DNA of 64,000 nt, taken from CALREJ01 sp964533375 (lineage in GTDB: Bacteria > Patescibacteriota > Gracilibacteria > Peribacterales > Peribacteraceae). Numbering within the stretch: the stretch's first letter is position 1; each line of letters begins with the position of its first letter. The DNA is taken from NCBI GenBank assembly GCA_964533375.1, contig CAZHLW010000001.1, forward strand, positions 558,001 through 622,000, given 5' to 3'. Position numbers and translations under genes: made by a program. A model generated the notes under the pieces. That model was not told the origin of the DNA and ran no database searches. It saw only the letters and a program-made list of their open reading frames with translations. Below, piece after piece: positions 15,840-23,776 of the stretch.

Positions 15840-17201
15840 ATGTTTCTCGATGAAGCCAGAATCGAAGTGAGTGGCGGTGACGGTGGAGCCGGCTGCGTCA
15901 GCTGGCGCCGCGAAAAGTACGTGCCCAAAGGCGGCCCGGACGGCGGCAACGGCGGACGCGGGGGAAATGTGATGTTCGTGGCTGATCCGAATACCGATAC
16001 CTTGAGTGACTTTGCCTCCCGCAAACGATTCGAAGCAGAAAAAGGCGGCTTCGGTCGCGGGGCGCACAAAGCGGGAAAAGCTGCGGAAGATCTCATTTTG
16101 TCTGTCCCTCCGGGAACAACCATCACGGAAATAGATGAGAATGATCCCACCAAGCGCACCGTTCTTGGCGATTTGCGTGCTCCGGGTGACCAGCTGGTGG
16201 CTGCATTCGGCGGACGCGGCGGATTCGGCAACGGTCACTTCCTTAGTTCCACACGCCAGCGTCCGGATTTTGCGGAACTGGGCGAACCGGGAGAACACAA
16301 GTTCATGGTGCTGGAACTCAAGCTTGTCGCGGATGTCGGAATCATTGGATACCCCAGTGTCGGAAAATCAACATTGATCTCGGTGATCAGCGCTGCGCGT
16401 CCGAAAATTGCGGCGTATCACTTTACGACTCTTGTGCCGAACCTGGGCGTGGTGACTGTCGGAACATCATCAAGTGCACAGGGCGGACGGTCGTATGTGG
16501 TGTGCGATATCCCCGGACTGATTGAAGGCGCGAGCGAAGGCAAGGGACTTGGTCACACATTCCTCCGTCACGTGGAACGCTGCGGCATTTTGCTGCATCT
16601 GCTCGATATTGAACGTGCGTTGCAGGAAGGAGGAACGGTGAACGTCCAGCAGCTCGTTGATGATTACCACATGATCCGCAAAGAACTGCGCGCGTACTCT
16701 TCCACTCTTGATGCGAAGCGCGAACTGGTTCTTTTAAACAAAGCCGATCTGCTGGGTAACGACACAGCAGCTTTGGAAAAAGAACTGAAGAAAAACGGCA
16801 TCGATATCTTCATGAGTATTTCTGCGGCAACAAAAGGCCGTACGGATGAACTTGTCACCAAGCTTCTGCCGCTTGTCCTGGAAGAACGCGAGAAGCGTGC
16901 GCAGCTGCATGAGGAACTGGAAGAGGAGAAAGCAGCCGCCCTTCCTGTTTTGAAACCTCAGCAGGAATCCATCAAAATGGGAGCATACCGCATTGAACAG
17001 CCTGATGAGGAAACGGTTGTTATAAGAGGAACCCGCATTGAGCAGTTCACAAAAATGACGAACTTCGATTCATCCGGCGCCGTCGAGCGTTTCCGCGATG
17101 TGGTGGACCGCATCGGCCTCAAACGGGCATTGAAACAGTTTACAAAGAACGAAGGCGTGCAGGTTTATATTGGCGATGTGCGCGTTGACGAACATCTGTA
17201 A
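15840..17201 (+). CDS. obgE: GTPase ObgE/CgtA
   Basis: An essential ribosome-associated GTPase of 453 residues. The Obg domain is Gly-rich (GGDGGAGCVSWRREKYVPKG, GGNGGRGGNV). The G domain has G1 GYPSVGKSTL, a switch I region with FTTLVPNLGVV, G3 DIPGLIEGA, G4 NKADLL and G5 SISA. A C-terminal OCT domain follows (YRIEQPDEETVVIRG...FRDVVDRIGLKRALK). A -10-like TATAGT (15828-15833) ends 6 nt before the ATG, so the mRNA may be leaderless. It stands alone, not in the usual rplU-rpmA-obgE cluster. Confidence 0.96.
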   Translation: MFLDEARIEVSGGDGGAGCVSWRREKYVPKGGPDGGNGGRGGNVMFVADPNTDTLSDFASRKRFEAEKGGFGRGAHKAGKAAEDLILSVPPGTTITEIDENDPTKRTVLGDLRAPGDQLVAAFGGRGGFGNGHFLSSTRQRPDFAELGEPGEHKFMVLELKLVADVGIIGYPSVGKSTLISVISAARPKIAAYHFTTLVPNLGVVTVGTSSSAQGGRSYVVCDIPGLIEGASEGKGLGHTFLRHVERCGILLHLLDIERALQEGGTVNVQQLVDDYHMIRKELRAYSSTLDAKRELVLLNKADLLGNDTAALEKELKKNGIDIFMSISAATKGRTDELVTKLLPLVLEEREKRAQLHEELEEEKAAALPVLKPQQESIKMGAYRIEQPDEETVVIRGTRIEQFTKMTNFDSSGAVERFRDVVDRIGLKRALKQFTKNEGVQVYIGDVRVDEHL

Positions 17202-17206
17202 GGATC

Positions 17207-17232
17207 AAAAAGGGCGGGCCAAAGACCCGCCC
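17207..17232 (-). terminator. Rho-independent terminator of the 46-aa gene
   Basis: Stem GGGCGGG (17212-17218) and CCCGCCC (17226-17232). The T-run follows the stem on the minus strand (AAAAA at 17207-17211 on the plus strand), so the direction is leftward. Confidence 0.75.
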
Positions 17233-17246
17233 AAAGACCCCCTCTT

Positions 17247-17387
17247 TCACCGATTCCCGCTTCGTGACGTGTCTGTGTCGTCGGAACGATCGGAGCGATC
17301 TGTACCCATAGAGCCCTGCTGGCTGTTGCTCTGGCGGTCGTCGCTCGTATTCTGTTGCTGCTGTCCTGCATTTTTCGTGTGCTTCAT
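17247..17387 (-). CDS. 46-residue hydrophilic small protein
   Basis: A short minus-strand frame from ATG 17387 to TGA 17247. The product starts MKHTKNAGQQQQNTSDDRQ and ends TDRSDRSDDTDTSRSGNR. It is rich in Gln, Ser, Asp, Thr and Arg, has almost no hydrophobic residues and is probably disordered. The evidence for a real gene is the terminator 14 bp after the stop, pointing the right way, with no other minus-strand gene it could serve. No strong Shine-Dalgarno sequence is seen. The composition recalls small stress or nucleoid-type disordered proteins, but I do not recognise a family. Confidence 0.5.
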   Translation of the reverse strand: MKHTKNAGQQQQNTSDDRQSNSQQGSMGTDRSDRSDDTDTSRSGNR

Positions 17388-17519
17388 AAACGATGGGGGA
17401 AAAGAAGTAAGGAAGTAAGGAACAATCGTGCACGATTGCAGTAGTGATGACGGGTGGGGTAAATGGGTCTTACGAAAATGATCTTTCTTTTTAAAAAGAA
17501 AAGACTACATTCTGTGGCT

Positions 17520-18194
17520 ATGTCTGAATTGAAAGACAAAGTATTACGGGATCTCGGGAGACTGGAGTTTGTAACGCATGAATCTCTTTTAAGCCGTAAC
17601 ACACCTGATCCTGCAATCAGAACAGCATTTGCCAATTTATACCAGGCAGTACTTGTACCTGGAAGATTTATCCAAGAATGCGACATTCAGGATCCTGATA
17701 GGCAAAAAGAAGCTGATTTAACAGAAGCAAAGGATTCTTATAGTACGGCAATACTAAAACATCAGGACGTTCGGCAAAGAGGGACAATAATGTCATTCGA
17801 CTTGCATCCATACCTCACTCATCCGGAAGCTACTCATGTTCTCTTTCCGGATGCCAAGAAAAATTCTTTTATTGAACAAGCAGATCTTCAGGCCATTACA
17901 GATATTGATCGAAGATTGTTACAATTGAGTGTAAAGCGTTCTGTAGTTCGAGTGCTTTGTAACCTCACTGTACAAGAGATTAATGAACTTCGACTTTTCA
18001 CCTTTTCTTGGGTGCAAGATCCAGTTCAGCAGGCACTCTTTGATAGATATCGTTCAGTCTATGAGGAAATGCCCTGTAAAAACCCATTGATAACTGATGC
18101 ATTGGAGATGTACGACCTTTCAGAAACGGATACAGATAAGCAGGCATCTATGAGAGATTTTCTTGCGCAATTTTACGAATTCGCCAAAAAGTAA
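17520..18194 (+). CDS. Hypothetical protein
   Basis: A 224-residue soluble protein beginning MSELKDKVLRDLGRLEFVTHES. It is mostly helical by pattern, with repeated Leu/Val heptad-like spacing (DIDRRLLQLSVKRSVVRVLCNLTVQEINELRLF). There is no signal peptide, membrane segment or motif I recognise. ATG 17520 is preferred to an in-frame ATG at 17463, because the extra residues are basic and lie over a TACATT (17506-17511) that could be a -10 box. It lies between the small divergent 46-aa gene and tRNA-Phe. The coding sequence is somewhat more AT-rich than its neighbours. Confidence 0.7.
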   Translation: MSELKDKVLRDLGRLEFVTHESLLSRNTPDPAIRTAFANLYQAVLVPGRFIQECDIQDPDRQKEADLTEAKDSYSTAILKHQDVRQRGTIMSFDLHPYLTHPEATHVLFPDAKKNSFIEQADLQAITDIDRRLLQLSVKRSVVRVLCNLTVQEINELRLFTFSWVQDPVQQALFDRYRSVYEEMPCKNPLITDALEMYDLSETDTDKQASMRDFLAQFYEFAKK

Positions 18195-18294
18195 GTCGCT
18201 TCTTCGTGGAAAGACGAATATAAATCGACTCTTCTCCCCTGGGTCGTGCTTTGCTATAGTCCTCCGGCTAACCACACAGAAAGCAGATACCTTT

Positions 18295-18369
18295 GGCCAG
18301 GTAGCTCAGTGGTAGAGCACTCGCCTGAAGAGCGAGGTGTCGCCAGTTCGATCCTGGCCCTGGCCACCA
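18295..18369 (+). tRNA. tRNA-Phe (GAA)
   Basis: Acceptor GGCCAGG/CCTGGCC, perfect anticodon stem CTCGC/GCGAG, loop CTGAAGA with anticodon GAA at 18327-18329, T-loop GTTCGATC and encoded CCA. Confidence 0.97.
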
Positions 18370-18408
18370 GTAATAGTTCTATTTATAAGGAGCTGTTATA
18401 GTACGTAT

Positions 18409-18603
18409 ATGCTCATTGCAGCAATTCTTGCGCCGTTTGTGCTTCTGGTCGTCTTTTTCATACTGGGCGCTTTCTTTGTTGCGGCCTACGAAAGGGGTGA
18501 CAGTTTTATGATGAAGTTCTGGGGTGCGATTCTGGGGTCTATTTTGGTAATTCTGCTAGGCAGCTTTTGGCTGTATCGACATATTGATGTCACTATGAAT
18601 TAG
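18409..18603 (+). CDS. 64-residue two-TM membrane protein
   Basis: A small protein with two hydrophobic helices: MLIAAILAPFVLLVVFFILG through AFFVAAY, then FWGAILGSILVILLGSFWLY, separated by ERGDSFMMK. There is no known family. ATG 18409 is chosen because a -10-like TATAGT (18397-18402) ends 6 nt before it and the longer frame would run through tRNA-Phe. An AAGGAG (18388-18393) lies 15 nt upstream of the ATG, upstream of the -10 box, so it would not be on a leaderless message. The location just behind a tRNA and the membrane character resemble other small CPR membrane proteins. Confidence 0.6.
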   Translation: MLIAAILAPFVLLVVFFILGAFFVAAYERGDSFMMKFWGAILGSILVILLGSFWLYRHIDVTMN

Positions 18604-18722
18604 GCAAAATAGCTTTATAGTTCATTTTGATGAGCTTTTGACAAAATCCCAAAATATACTTTACATGATATAAAAACCATGGTTTAATACCCCTCCTTTC
18701 TTATTCATACCCCATTTCATCT

Positions 18723-20087
18723 GTGGAAACACTGTTCTCCTCGTTCCGCCGTTCTACCGCTGTTGCAGGCATGCTTGCGATGGTAGCAGCCTCCACGGGT
18801 GCTATTGCGGCTCATAACGATCCTATCCGTGGTTCTGACACAACGGTGTCTATTACTGACGGCAAAGACCAGGTCGCTGCCGGCGGAAACCTCCTGTACG
18901 TCATTAAAGTGACGCAAAACAGCGGTCCGCTGCGCTATACCGATGTCTTTATGACCCTTCCGTCCTATGCCAATACGGTCTATCCGGATGGCGGCGGGCG
19001 TGTGGTCGGTTCCCGCGTTGTGTGGGACAAACTGTCTCTGACACAGGGTGAAGAGAAGATCTTTACCGTTCAGGTCAACGTTGGCCCGAATGCTCCTTTG
19101 AACACTGTTTTGACGGCTTCTGTACAGGCTGACCGCGCTGTGGCATCCGATACGACCACCGTCCGCTCGGGCTCCGCTACGACCGGTTACCGCATCTCTG
19201 TGACCGATAACCGCGACCTCGTGTACCCGGGACAGGCTCTCCAGTACGTCATTACTGTCCGCAACACCGCTGCTTCCGATAGCCGCACCGATGTGACAGC
19301 TGACGTCTCTGCTTTGAACACTGTTGATAGCTTTAACCCGGCTGCAAGCCTGGTCTACCCGACTATCACCTGGAAGAACGTGGAATTCAGACCTGGTGAA
19401 ACAAAGACCTTCACGTTCCAGGCCGCTATGAAGAAGCGCGTTGCACCGTACACCGCCGCACGTGTGATCGTTCATGCAGGTCAGCAGACAGCAACCGACA
19501 CCACCACGACCCGTTCGTTGCACGGTGATCCGGTCTTCATGACCTCCACCCAGCTGAATAACCCGTCCAGCCTGACGACAGGCCGCCCGAGTTCTTCTTC
19601 CTCTGCAACCCAGAAGAGCGTGCTCTTCCGCAAGACTGCAGACGCCGATAACGTTATTCCTGGTGGAACAATCCACTACACGCTGCTTGTCCAGAACGTT
19701 CTTCTGAACACGCTCCGCGACGCCGTTATTACCGAGCGCTTCGACCCGACACAGGTCACGATCATTGATGCAGGTGCAGGAACGATCGTTTCCCCGGGTG
19801 TGATCCAGTGGAAGGTTCCGGTCCTTACCTCGGGTAAGAGCTGGAGGACAACCTACGCAGTTCGCGTCTCCAAAAATCTGAAAAACGGTACGCCGATCAA
19901 TAGCGTCGCCACAATCAGCGGAACGGACCTGAGCTACGCAGCTCTGAATGAAAAGGTGAACGTTTCCACCACCACATCTGTTATCGGCAACCTGCCGGCA
20001 ACCGGTGGCGCATTCGACCTCCTCTTCATGTTTGCAACCGCTCCTCTTGCCTTCGCCGGTATGAAGATGCAGCGCAAGTTCATCTAA
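18723..20087 (+). CDS. Sortase-anchored surface protein with DUF11-type repeats
   Basis: A 454-residue exported protein. GTG 18723 starts a signal peptide (SFRRSTAVAGMLAMVAASTGAIAA). The body has three beta-sandwich repeats of the DUF11/conserved-repeat type (VAAGGNLLYVIKVTQNSGP, VYPGQALQYVITVRNTAASDS, VIPGGTIHYTLLVQNVLLNTL). A Ser/Thr linker lies between repeats 2 and 3. The C-terminus has LPATG (424-428), a hydrophobic stretch and a short K/R tail, which is a sortase signal. The sortase at 56.0-57.4 kb is the likely partner. Expected location: covalently anchored on the cell surface. It ends at a strong terminator. Confidence 0.85.
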   Translation: METLFSSFRRSTAVAGMLAMVAASTGAIAAHNDPIRGSDTTVSITDGKDQVAAGGNLLYVIKVTQNSGPLRYTDVFMTLPSYANTVYPDGGGRVVGSRVVWDKLSLTQGEEKIFTVQVNVGPNAPLNTVLTASVQADRAVASDTTTVRSGSATTGYRISVTDNRDLVYPGQALQYVITVRNTAASDSRTDVTADVSALNTVDSFNPAASLVYPTITWKNVEFRPGETKTFTFQAAMKKRVAPYTAARVIVHAGQQTATDTTTTRSLHGDPVFMTSTQLNNPSSLTTGRPSSSSSATQKSVLFRKTADADNVIPGGTIHYTLLVQNVLLNTLRDAVITERFDPTQVTIIDAGAGTIVSPGVIQWKVPVLTSGKSWRTTYAVRVSKNLKNGTPINSVATISGTDLSYAALNEKVNVSTTTSVIGNLPATGGAFDLLFMFATAPLAFAGMKMQRKFI

Positions 20088-20106
20088 GACTTCCTTATAA
20101 GACTGT

Positions 20107-20136
20107 AAAAAAGAGGACCGCGAGGCCCTCTTTTTT
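20107..20136 (+). terminator. Rho-independent terminator after the LPATG protein
   Basis: A perfect 10-bp stem AAAAAAGAGG/CCTCTTTTTT (20107-20116, 20127-20136) with a 10-nt loop. The right arm itself supplies the T-run. Confidence 0.9.
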
Positions 20137-20232
20137 GTAGCAAAAAGACACAAATCCCCTCTTCAACCGTCAGCAGAGATATCCCTTCCACCCCTGTGTT
20201 TCGCATCACTTTTTTGACATATTGGGAAATAG

Positions 20233-20261
20233 TTGCAAATTTGCTAAATTTGTATTATAAT
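20233..20261 (+). promoter_or_regulatory. Promoter of the VanW-like gene
   Basis: TTGCAA (20233-20238), 17-nt spacer, consensus TATAAT (20256-20261). The ATG at 20271 is 9 nt later, giving a leader of no more than about 3 nt. Confidence 0.65.
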
Positions 20262-20270
20262 ATAAATCAA

Positions 20271-21716
20271 ATGCTACACAAATACACAAAACTCATCAAC
20301 GGAGCTTCTGTAGGGTCATTGACATCAATCGCCTTATTGCTGGTTCTGTCAAATTTTTATCTCTACAACTCTCTTGGGGAAAAGATGCACAGCGCAGCTC
20401 CCGACGCACGGACCGGCTCTGTTGCCGAGTGCATGACCGACTGTGAGTCACTCACAGGATCGAGCGCACTTCTGCAGGATGCAAAAGATCTGCAGAGCAC
20501 ACTCGCTGCAAGCGGCGGGATGGTTCCCTCTCTCGGGACGCTCATCCACGCACTCGAGAACCGTCATACCTTGCTGCAGCGCAGCGTGAAGGTCATCATC
20601 AGCGATTCCAATAACCCTGACGCTCCGGAGGAATCCTGGACCGTCTCCCTTGCCGACTATCCGGAACTCGTCACGCTCAATGTGCAGTGGTCCTCAGCAA
20701 ATTATGAAATTGATAAAGGCATCCTCTCTTCCTACATTGCCAAAGGCACCTTTGCCGGTGAGCATGTTCTCACATCGGCAACCGTTTCCGGTACCTGGCA
20801 GGATGGAAAGGTCCTGCGCGCAGACAAAACCGCTGTCGCCCGCGACGGTTACGACTACAAAGCAGAAGCACTCTCGCGTCTCCTTGCACACGCATTCCAG
20901 AACGGAGACGACACCGTGCATGTTGATGCCCCGTTTACCAGGGCAACCGTCCGCCTGGCTATTGATGGAAAAGATGTTGAACTCAGCCTGCTCGCATCCG
21001 GCCGCTCGGATTTCTCCAACTCTCCCGAAGAGCGTGTCTGGAACGTGAACAAAGCCATCAATGAACGTGTGAATAATATCCTCGTAAAGCCCGGAGAAGT
21101 CTTTTCGTTCGTCGACACTCTCGGTGGCCCTGTCACCTTGCAGAAGGGCTGGAGAGAAGGCATGGGTCTCTTTGGAGGCGGTGCCGCTCTTACTCCCGGT
21201 GCTGGTATCTGCCAGGCTGCCACCACGGTCTTCCGTGCAGCGTTGCTTGCAGGCTTCCCGATTGTCGAAAAGCGCAACCACAGTATGTGGGTGGACCACT
21301 ACGAACCCTACGGCGCTGGCCTTGATGCCACCATCTTCCCGGGAGTCCACGACATGCGCTTCCGCAATGACACCGGTGAATACATCCTCATTCAGGCATT
21401 CATTCACGACATCGACGATGTAACTGTGCAGATCTACGGAATCCCCGATAACCGCACTGTCAGTCTGGATGGCCCGTACTTCTACAACACGAAGCCCCGC
21501 GCAGACGACCTCAAGCCTATCGGCAAAGATCAGGTGGGATGGGTCCGTACTGTCACCTACGCAAACGGCATGAAAGAAGTGAAGCCGCTTGTTGCCACCT
21601 ACCACAAAGGAATCCCCCGCTTCGTCTTCAGCAAATATGCCGGCACGCCGGGCACCACACTGCTGCAGGCACTTGTGTCCGAAAGCGGATCGCTGGTTGT
21701 TGCAACGGGTTACTAA
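20271..21716 (+). CDS. VanW-family membrane-anchored protein
   Basis: A 482-residue protein with an N-terminal membrane anchor (SVGSLTSIALLLVLSNFYLY) and a large extracellular part. The C-terminal half is a VanW domain: KPGEVFSFVDTLG, GGGAALTPGAGICQAATTVFRAALLAGFPIVEKRNHSMWV and LDATIFPGVHDMRFRNDTGEYILIQ. An upstream peptidoglycan-binding-like region (AKGTFAGEHVLTSATVSGTW) is probable. VanW proteins are found in glycopeptide-resistance clusters and widely in cell-wall contexts; their activity is unknown. ATG 20271 gives the anchor and fits the promoter; a longer frame from 20196 lacks support. The following Sel1 gene has its own promoter-like sequence. Confidence 0.85.
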   Translation: MLHKYTKLINGASVGSLTSIALLLVLSNFYLYNSLGEKMHSAAPDARTGSVAECMTDCESLTGSSALLQDAKDLQSTLAASGGMVPSLGTLIHALENRHTLLQRSVKVIISDSNNPDAPEESWTVSLADYPELVTLNVQWSSANYEIDKGILSSYIAKGTFAGEHVLTSATVSGTWQDGKVLRADKTAVARDGYDYKAEALSRLLAHAFQNGDDTVHVDAPFTRATVRLAIDGKDVELSLLASGRSDFSNSPEERVWNVNKAINERVNNILVKPGEVFSFVDTLGGPVTLQKGWREGMGLFGGGAALTPGAGICQAATTVFRAALLAGFPIVEKRNHSMWVDHYEPYGAGLDATIFPGVHDMRFRNDTGEYILIQAFIHDIDDVTVQIYGIPDNRTVSLDGPYFYNTKPRADDLKPIGKDQVGWVRTVTYANGMKEVKPLVATYHKGIPRFVFSKYAGTPGTTLLQALVSESGSLVVATGY

Positions 21717-21735
21717 ATGCGGCTAGACTCGGTGC

Positions 21736-22458
21736 ATGCGCACCACTCTCCAAACCTCAGCACTTTGTCTTAGTCTCTTTCTTGCAGCCTGCTCTTCGGG
21801 CACTGCCTCTGTTACGGGCACCGGTTCACAGCTTCCGGATGTCCAGGCGGGCACCGGAGAAGTAGTGACCGAGCAAATGATGCAGGCCCTTGCCGATGCC
21901 GGAAACGTAGAAGCGCAGTTCAATTTGGGCTCTGCGTACCTGGAAGGCACACAACTCCAGAAAGATGTGCAGAAAGGCATCGCGTTACTAGAGAAAGCCG
22001 CCAACCAAAACGACCTGAAGTCGCAGTTTAACCTGGGCGTGACGTACTACGATGGTATCGATCTCCCGAAAGACCTCACGAAAGCCCGCACGTGGTTCGA
22101 GAAAGCCGCCAAACAGGGCAACGAGCGAGCTGCCTATAACCTGGGCGTCATCTACTACCGCGGAGAAGGCGTGACCGCAGACCCGAAAAAAGCAATGACC
22201 TACTTCAAGAGCGCCGCAGAAAAAGGTTTTGCCGATGCTGCGTTCAACGTAGGAGTCATGTACGCCAAAGGAGAAGGAGTCACCATCAGCAACCAGGAAG
22301 CCTACGCATGGTTCTCTGTAGCCGCCATTTTGGGCGACGACAAAGCATCGCAGGTGATTGCTCCGGTTACAGAGCAGCTGACTGCCGGGGAGAAAGAGAG
22401 TGCGGAAGAGCGGGTGAAGGAGATTATGGGGGAGATTCAGGGAGGGGTTCAGGAGTAG
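21736..22458 (+). CDS. Sel1-repeat lipoprotein
   Basis: A 240-residue lipoprotein. The signal peptide ends at lipobox LAAC (about residues 16-19). About five Sel1-type TPR repeats follow, e.g. GNVEAQFNLGSAYLEG, NDLKSQFNLGVTYYDG, GNERAAYNLGVIYYRGEGV and GFADAAFNVGVMYAKGEGV, then a charged C-terminal helix. Sel1 repeats bind proteins, often as adaptors for envelope processes. A -10-like TAGACT (21724-21729) with TTGCAA 18 nt upstream ends 6 nt before the ATG. It is the last ordinary-composition gene before the AT-rich island. Confidence 0.9.
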   Translation: MRTTLQTSALCLSLFLAACSSGTASVTGTGSQLPDVQAGTGEVVTEQMMQALADAGNVEAQFNLGSAYLEGTQLQKDVQKGIALLEKAANQNDLKSQFNLGVTYYDGIDLPKDLTKARTWFEKAAKQGNERAAYNLGVIYYRGEGVTADPKKAMTYFKSAAEKGFADAAFNVGVMYAKGEGVTISNQEAYAWFSVAAILGDDKASQVIAPVTEQLTAGEKESAEERVKEIMGEIQGGVQE

Positions 22459-22493
22459 TTTTGAACATCTCCAAAGTAAGCTATCTTTAACTT

Positions 22494-23651
22494 ATGGTTT
22501 TTCGTGAATTATTTAATCGGGTTTTTGATGAATACTTGGTTGAGAAGAAAAAGCCATTTAAAGCGAATGAGCTAGCTGCTTTTATAAGACACGACTTGCC
22601 AGATTTGATAAAAGAGAAATCTTCAATAACAGATCAATATAAGATTAAAGGCTCACCAGGAGCTGGAAATTGGGCCGAAATTCCATGGATTGCTATTTTG
22701 GATAAAGACATAACAGAGTCTCCTGAACGCGAATTTTATATTGTCTATTTATTTGACGCTGATATGAGTGGTGTTCATTTATCTTTAAATCAAGGATGGA
22801 CTCAATATGAAAAGAAATATGGAAATAATCAACCTGCCGCAAGAAAAGCTATAAAGGAAAAAACACTACAATTACAGAGTGCCTTAGAGTCCTCATTTGA
22901 TTTTCCTAAAACAGCAATTGATCTTCATGCAAAAAGAAACTTAGGTATTGGCTACGAGCTAGGACATATCTGTGGGAAATTCTATCCAGCTGATCAATTT
23001 CCTGATGATGTTCATCTTATCGATGATCTTCGCAATCTTATAGGTGTTTATCGTGAATTAAGAGGAAAGGCTGGTCTACATATTTTAGATTTCAATCCTC
23101 AACTAGAAGATGTTTCAGAAGTTATTGAGACGCCTTTTGCTTCAAAAGTTGATATTCAAGAACTTATTCTTCAAGAAATTACACCTTCTAAAAAAAGTAC
23201 ACATCCAACTAATAGGCCTCGAATTTTTGATTTAGAAAAAAAACTCCAAAGCCAAAGGAGAAATAAGAAAATTGGAGATAGTGCTGAGGATTTTATTGTC
23301 AAGATTGAAATGGTACGTTTGCAAAAGGAGAATAGAAATGATTTGGCACTGAAAGTTAAACGAGTTGGTCAGGATATGTCTCTAGGTTTTGATATTCTAT
23401 CTTTTGAAATAGATGGCACAGAACGGCAAATTGAAGTAAAAGGGTCTATCTCTGATAACATCAATGCTTTCTTTTTGTCTCCACATGAACTAGAGAAATC
23501 CAAAATTTTACCAAATTACTACTTGTATATAGTACATGGAGTAGGTAGCGATAAACCTGTTGTTAGGATTATAGATAAGCCAGAATTTGAATCTAAATTA
23601 TTTGAATTAATAACGAATGAATATTTAGTTAAATACCAGCCAAAAACCTAA
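22494..23651 (+). CDS. McrB N-terminal domain plus DUF3883 protein (probable restriction-type defence)
   Basis: A 385-residue soluble protein in the AT-rich island. The N-terminal half (about 20-190) resembles the MrcB_N/DUF3578 domain, which in 5mC-dependent restriction enzymes reads modified DNA: KGSPGAGNWAEIPWIAILD, FYIVYLFDADMSGVHLSLNQG, GYELGHICGKFY. The C-terminal part (about 258-362) resembles DUF3883, with a nuclease-like core GFD(300)...IE(314)VK(316), an arrangement of the PD-(D/E)xK kind. It has no AAA+ McrB motor, so it may act alone or with unseen partners. A -10-like TATCTT ends 6 nt before the ATG. It sits immediately upstream of the Pycsar pair. Domain names are by pattern, not search. 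Confidence 0.72.
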   Translation: MVFRELFNRVFDEYLVEKKKPFKANELAAFIRHDLPDLIKEKSSITDQYKIKGSPGAGNWAEIPWIAILDKDITESPEREFYIVYLFDADMSGVHLSLNQGWTQYEKKYGNNQPAARKAIKEKTLQLQSALESSFDFPKTAIDLHAKRNLGIGYELGHICGKFYPADQFPDDVHLIDDLRNLIGVYRELRGKAGLHILDFNPQLEDVSEVIETPFASKVDIQELILQEITPSKKSTHPTNRPRIFDLEKKLQSQRRNKKIGDSAEDFIVKIEMVRLQKENRNDLALKVKRVGQDMSLGFDILSFEIDGTERQIEVKGSISDNINAFFLSPHELEKSKILPNYYLYIVHGVGSDKPVVRIIDKPEFESKLFELITNEYLVKYQPKT

Positions 23652-23776
23652 GAGTAATTCCACACATATTTTAAAACCAACTTTCAGTTCATCAATCTTA
23701 TCGTCGAATTATTGTTTGCTCCTAGTAGTTATCAATTTATAATATAAATTAGCAATTTAATTCAATATAATTGTCT

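Noticed and set aside
18717..20153. Long minus-strand open frame (478 codons) opposite the LPATG protein
   Set aside because: It is antisense to a protein with signal peptide, DUF11 repeats and LPATG. Its composition (Cys/His/Arg-rich, no domain) is typical of a shadow frame.
20694..21605. Minus-strand open frame of 303 codons opposite the VanW-like gene
   Set aside because: Mirror of a gene with clear VanW motifs; no independent support.
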